NCBI GenBank assembly: GCA_021769625.1
Contig: JAETSN010000001.1
Location: 158,749 to 222,748, forward strand
Origin: [Clostridium] symbiosum
GTDB taxonomy: Bacteria; Bacillota; Clostridia; Lachnospirales; Lachnospiraceae
Reading direction: 5' to 3'
Length of the DNA: 64,000 nt
Shown in pieces: positions 63,962 to 64,000 of the stretch (positions within the stretch are counted from its first letter, which is position 1; the number at the start of each line of letters is the position of its first letter). The position numbers and the translations under genes were made by a program. The notes under the pieces are model-generated. The model made no database searches. It was not told the DNA's origin and was given only the letters and a program-made list of their open reading frames with translations.

Positions 63962-64000
63962 GAATATACAGGGCAAAACTGGAACGGAGGGCAACATTAA

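Overview
This window looks like the chromosome of an anaerobic, butyrate-producing Clostridia species, most probably a Lachnospiraceae. The evidence is the butyrate genes (hbd, bcd, etfB, etfA, ptb, buk), a zinc-type S14, a PPi-type phosphofructokinase, strong purine-rich Shine-Dalgarno sites, and several YesM/YesN and LacI regulators beside carbohydrate genes. I cannot name the species. There is no rRNA, tRNA or CRISPR array.

Layout. 1-4100: the end of a crotonyl/butyryl-CoA operon (hbd 3'-part, bcd, etfB, etfA). 4181-10559: a five-gene operon with a zinc-ribbon membrane protein, an ABC ATPase, an anchored extracytoplasmic protein and two ABC-2 type permeases. 10603-12601 (minus): ptb and buk, which finish butyrate synthesis with ATP formation. 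12833: a bacteriohemerythrin. 13479-30654: the S10-spc-alpha ribosomal operon with secY, adk, map, a KOW protein, infA, rpmJ and rpoA. 30873: PPi-dependent phosphofructokinase. 32264-37491: a LacI repressor divergent from a GH31 glycosidase and a sodium:solute symporter, with three CACGTG-centred operators between them. 37690: a small unknown protein.

38668-49833 is a visibly more A/T-rich block: a sugar-type ABC transporter (binding protein, ATPase, two permeases), a glycyl radical enzyme (GRE), its radical-SAM activase, and a YesN/YesM two-component pair. The GRE is split. A 751-aa body carries the catalytic Cys-x-Glu, and a separate 78-aa gene with its own strong SD carries the glycyl-radical loop. 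The block probably imports a polyol-, sugar- or diol-like compound, which the GRE then cleaves or dehydrates. It is followed by gene debris and an Rpn-family nuclease gene.

51502-54753: an MBL-fold hydrolase, an aldo/keto reductase with a ferredoxin tail, and a LacI regulator. 55164-61633: a glucan-utilisation group (glycogen phosphorylase, 4-alpha-glucanotransferase, GH31 alpha-glucosidase). 61646-62986 is a lipoprotein and 63056-63556 (minus) a CYTH-domain protein; a promoter at the right edge reads out of the window.

Two observations stand out. One is the split glycyl radical enzyme. The other is a family of four dispersed structured elements (13300-13443, 26165-26307, 54763-54907, 63596-63791) with conserved ends and core. 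Their stems differ in sequence between copies but stay paired, as expected of a structured RNA or a hairpin-dependent mobile element.
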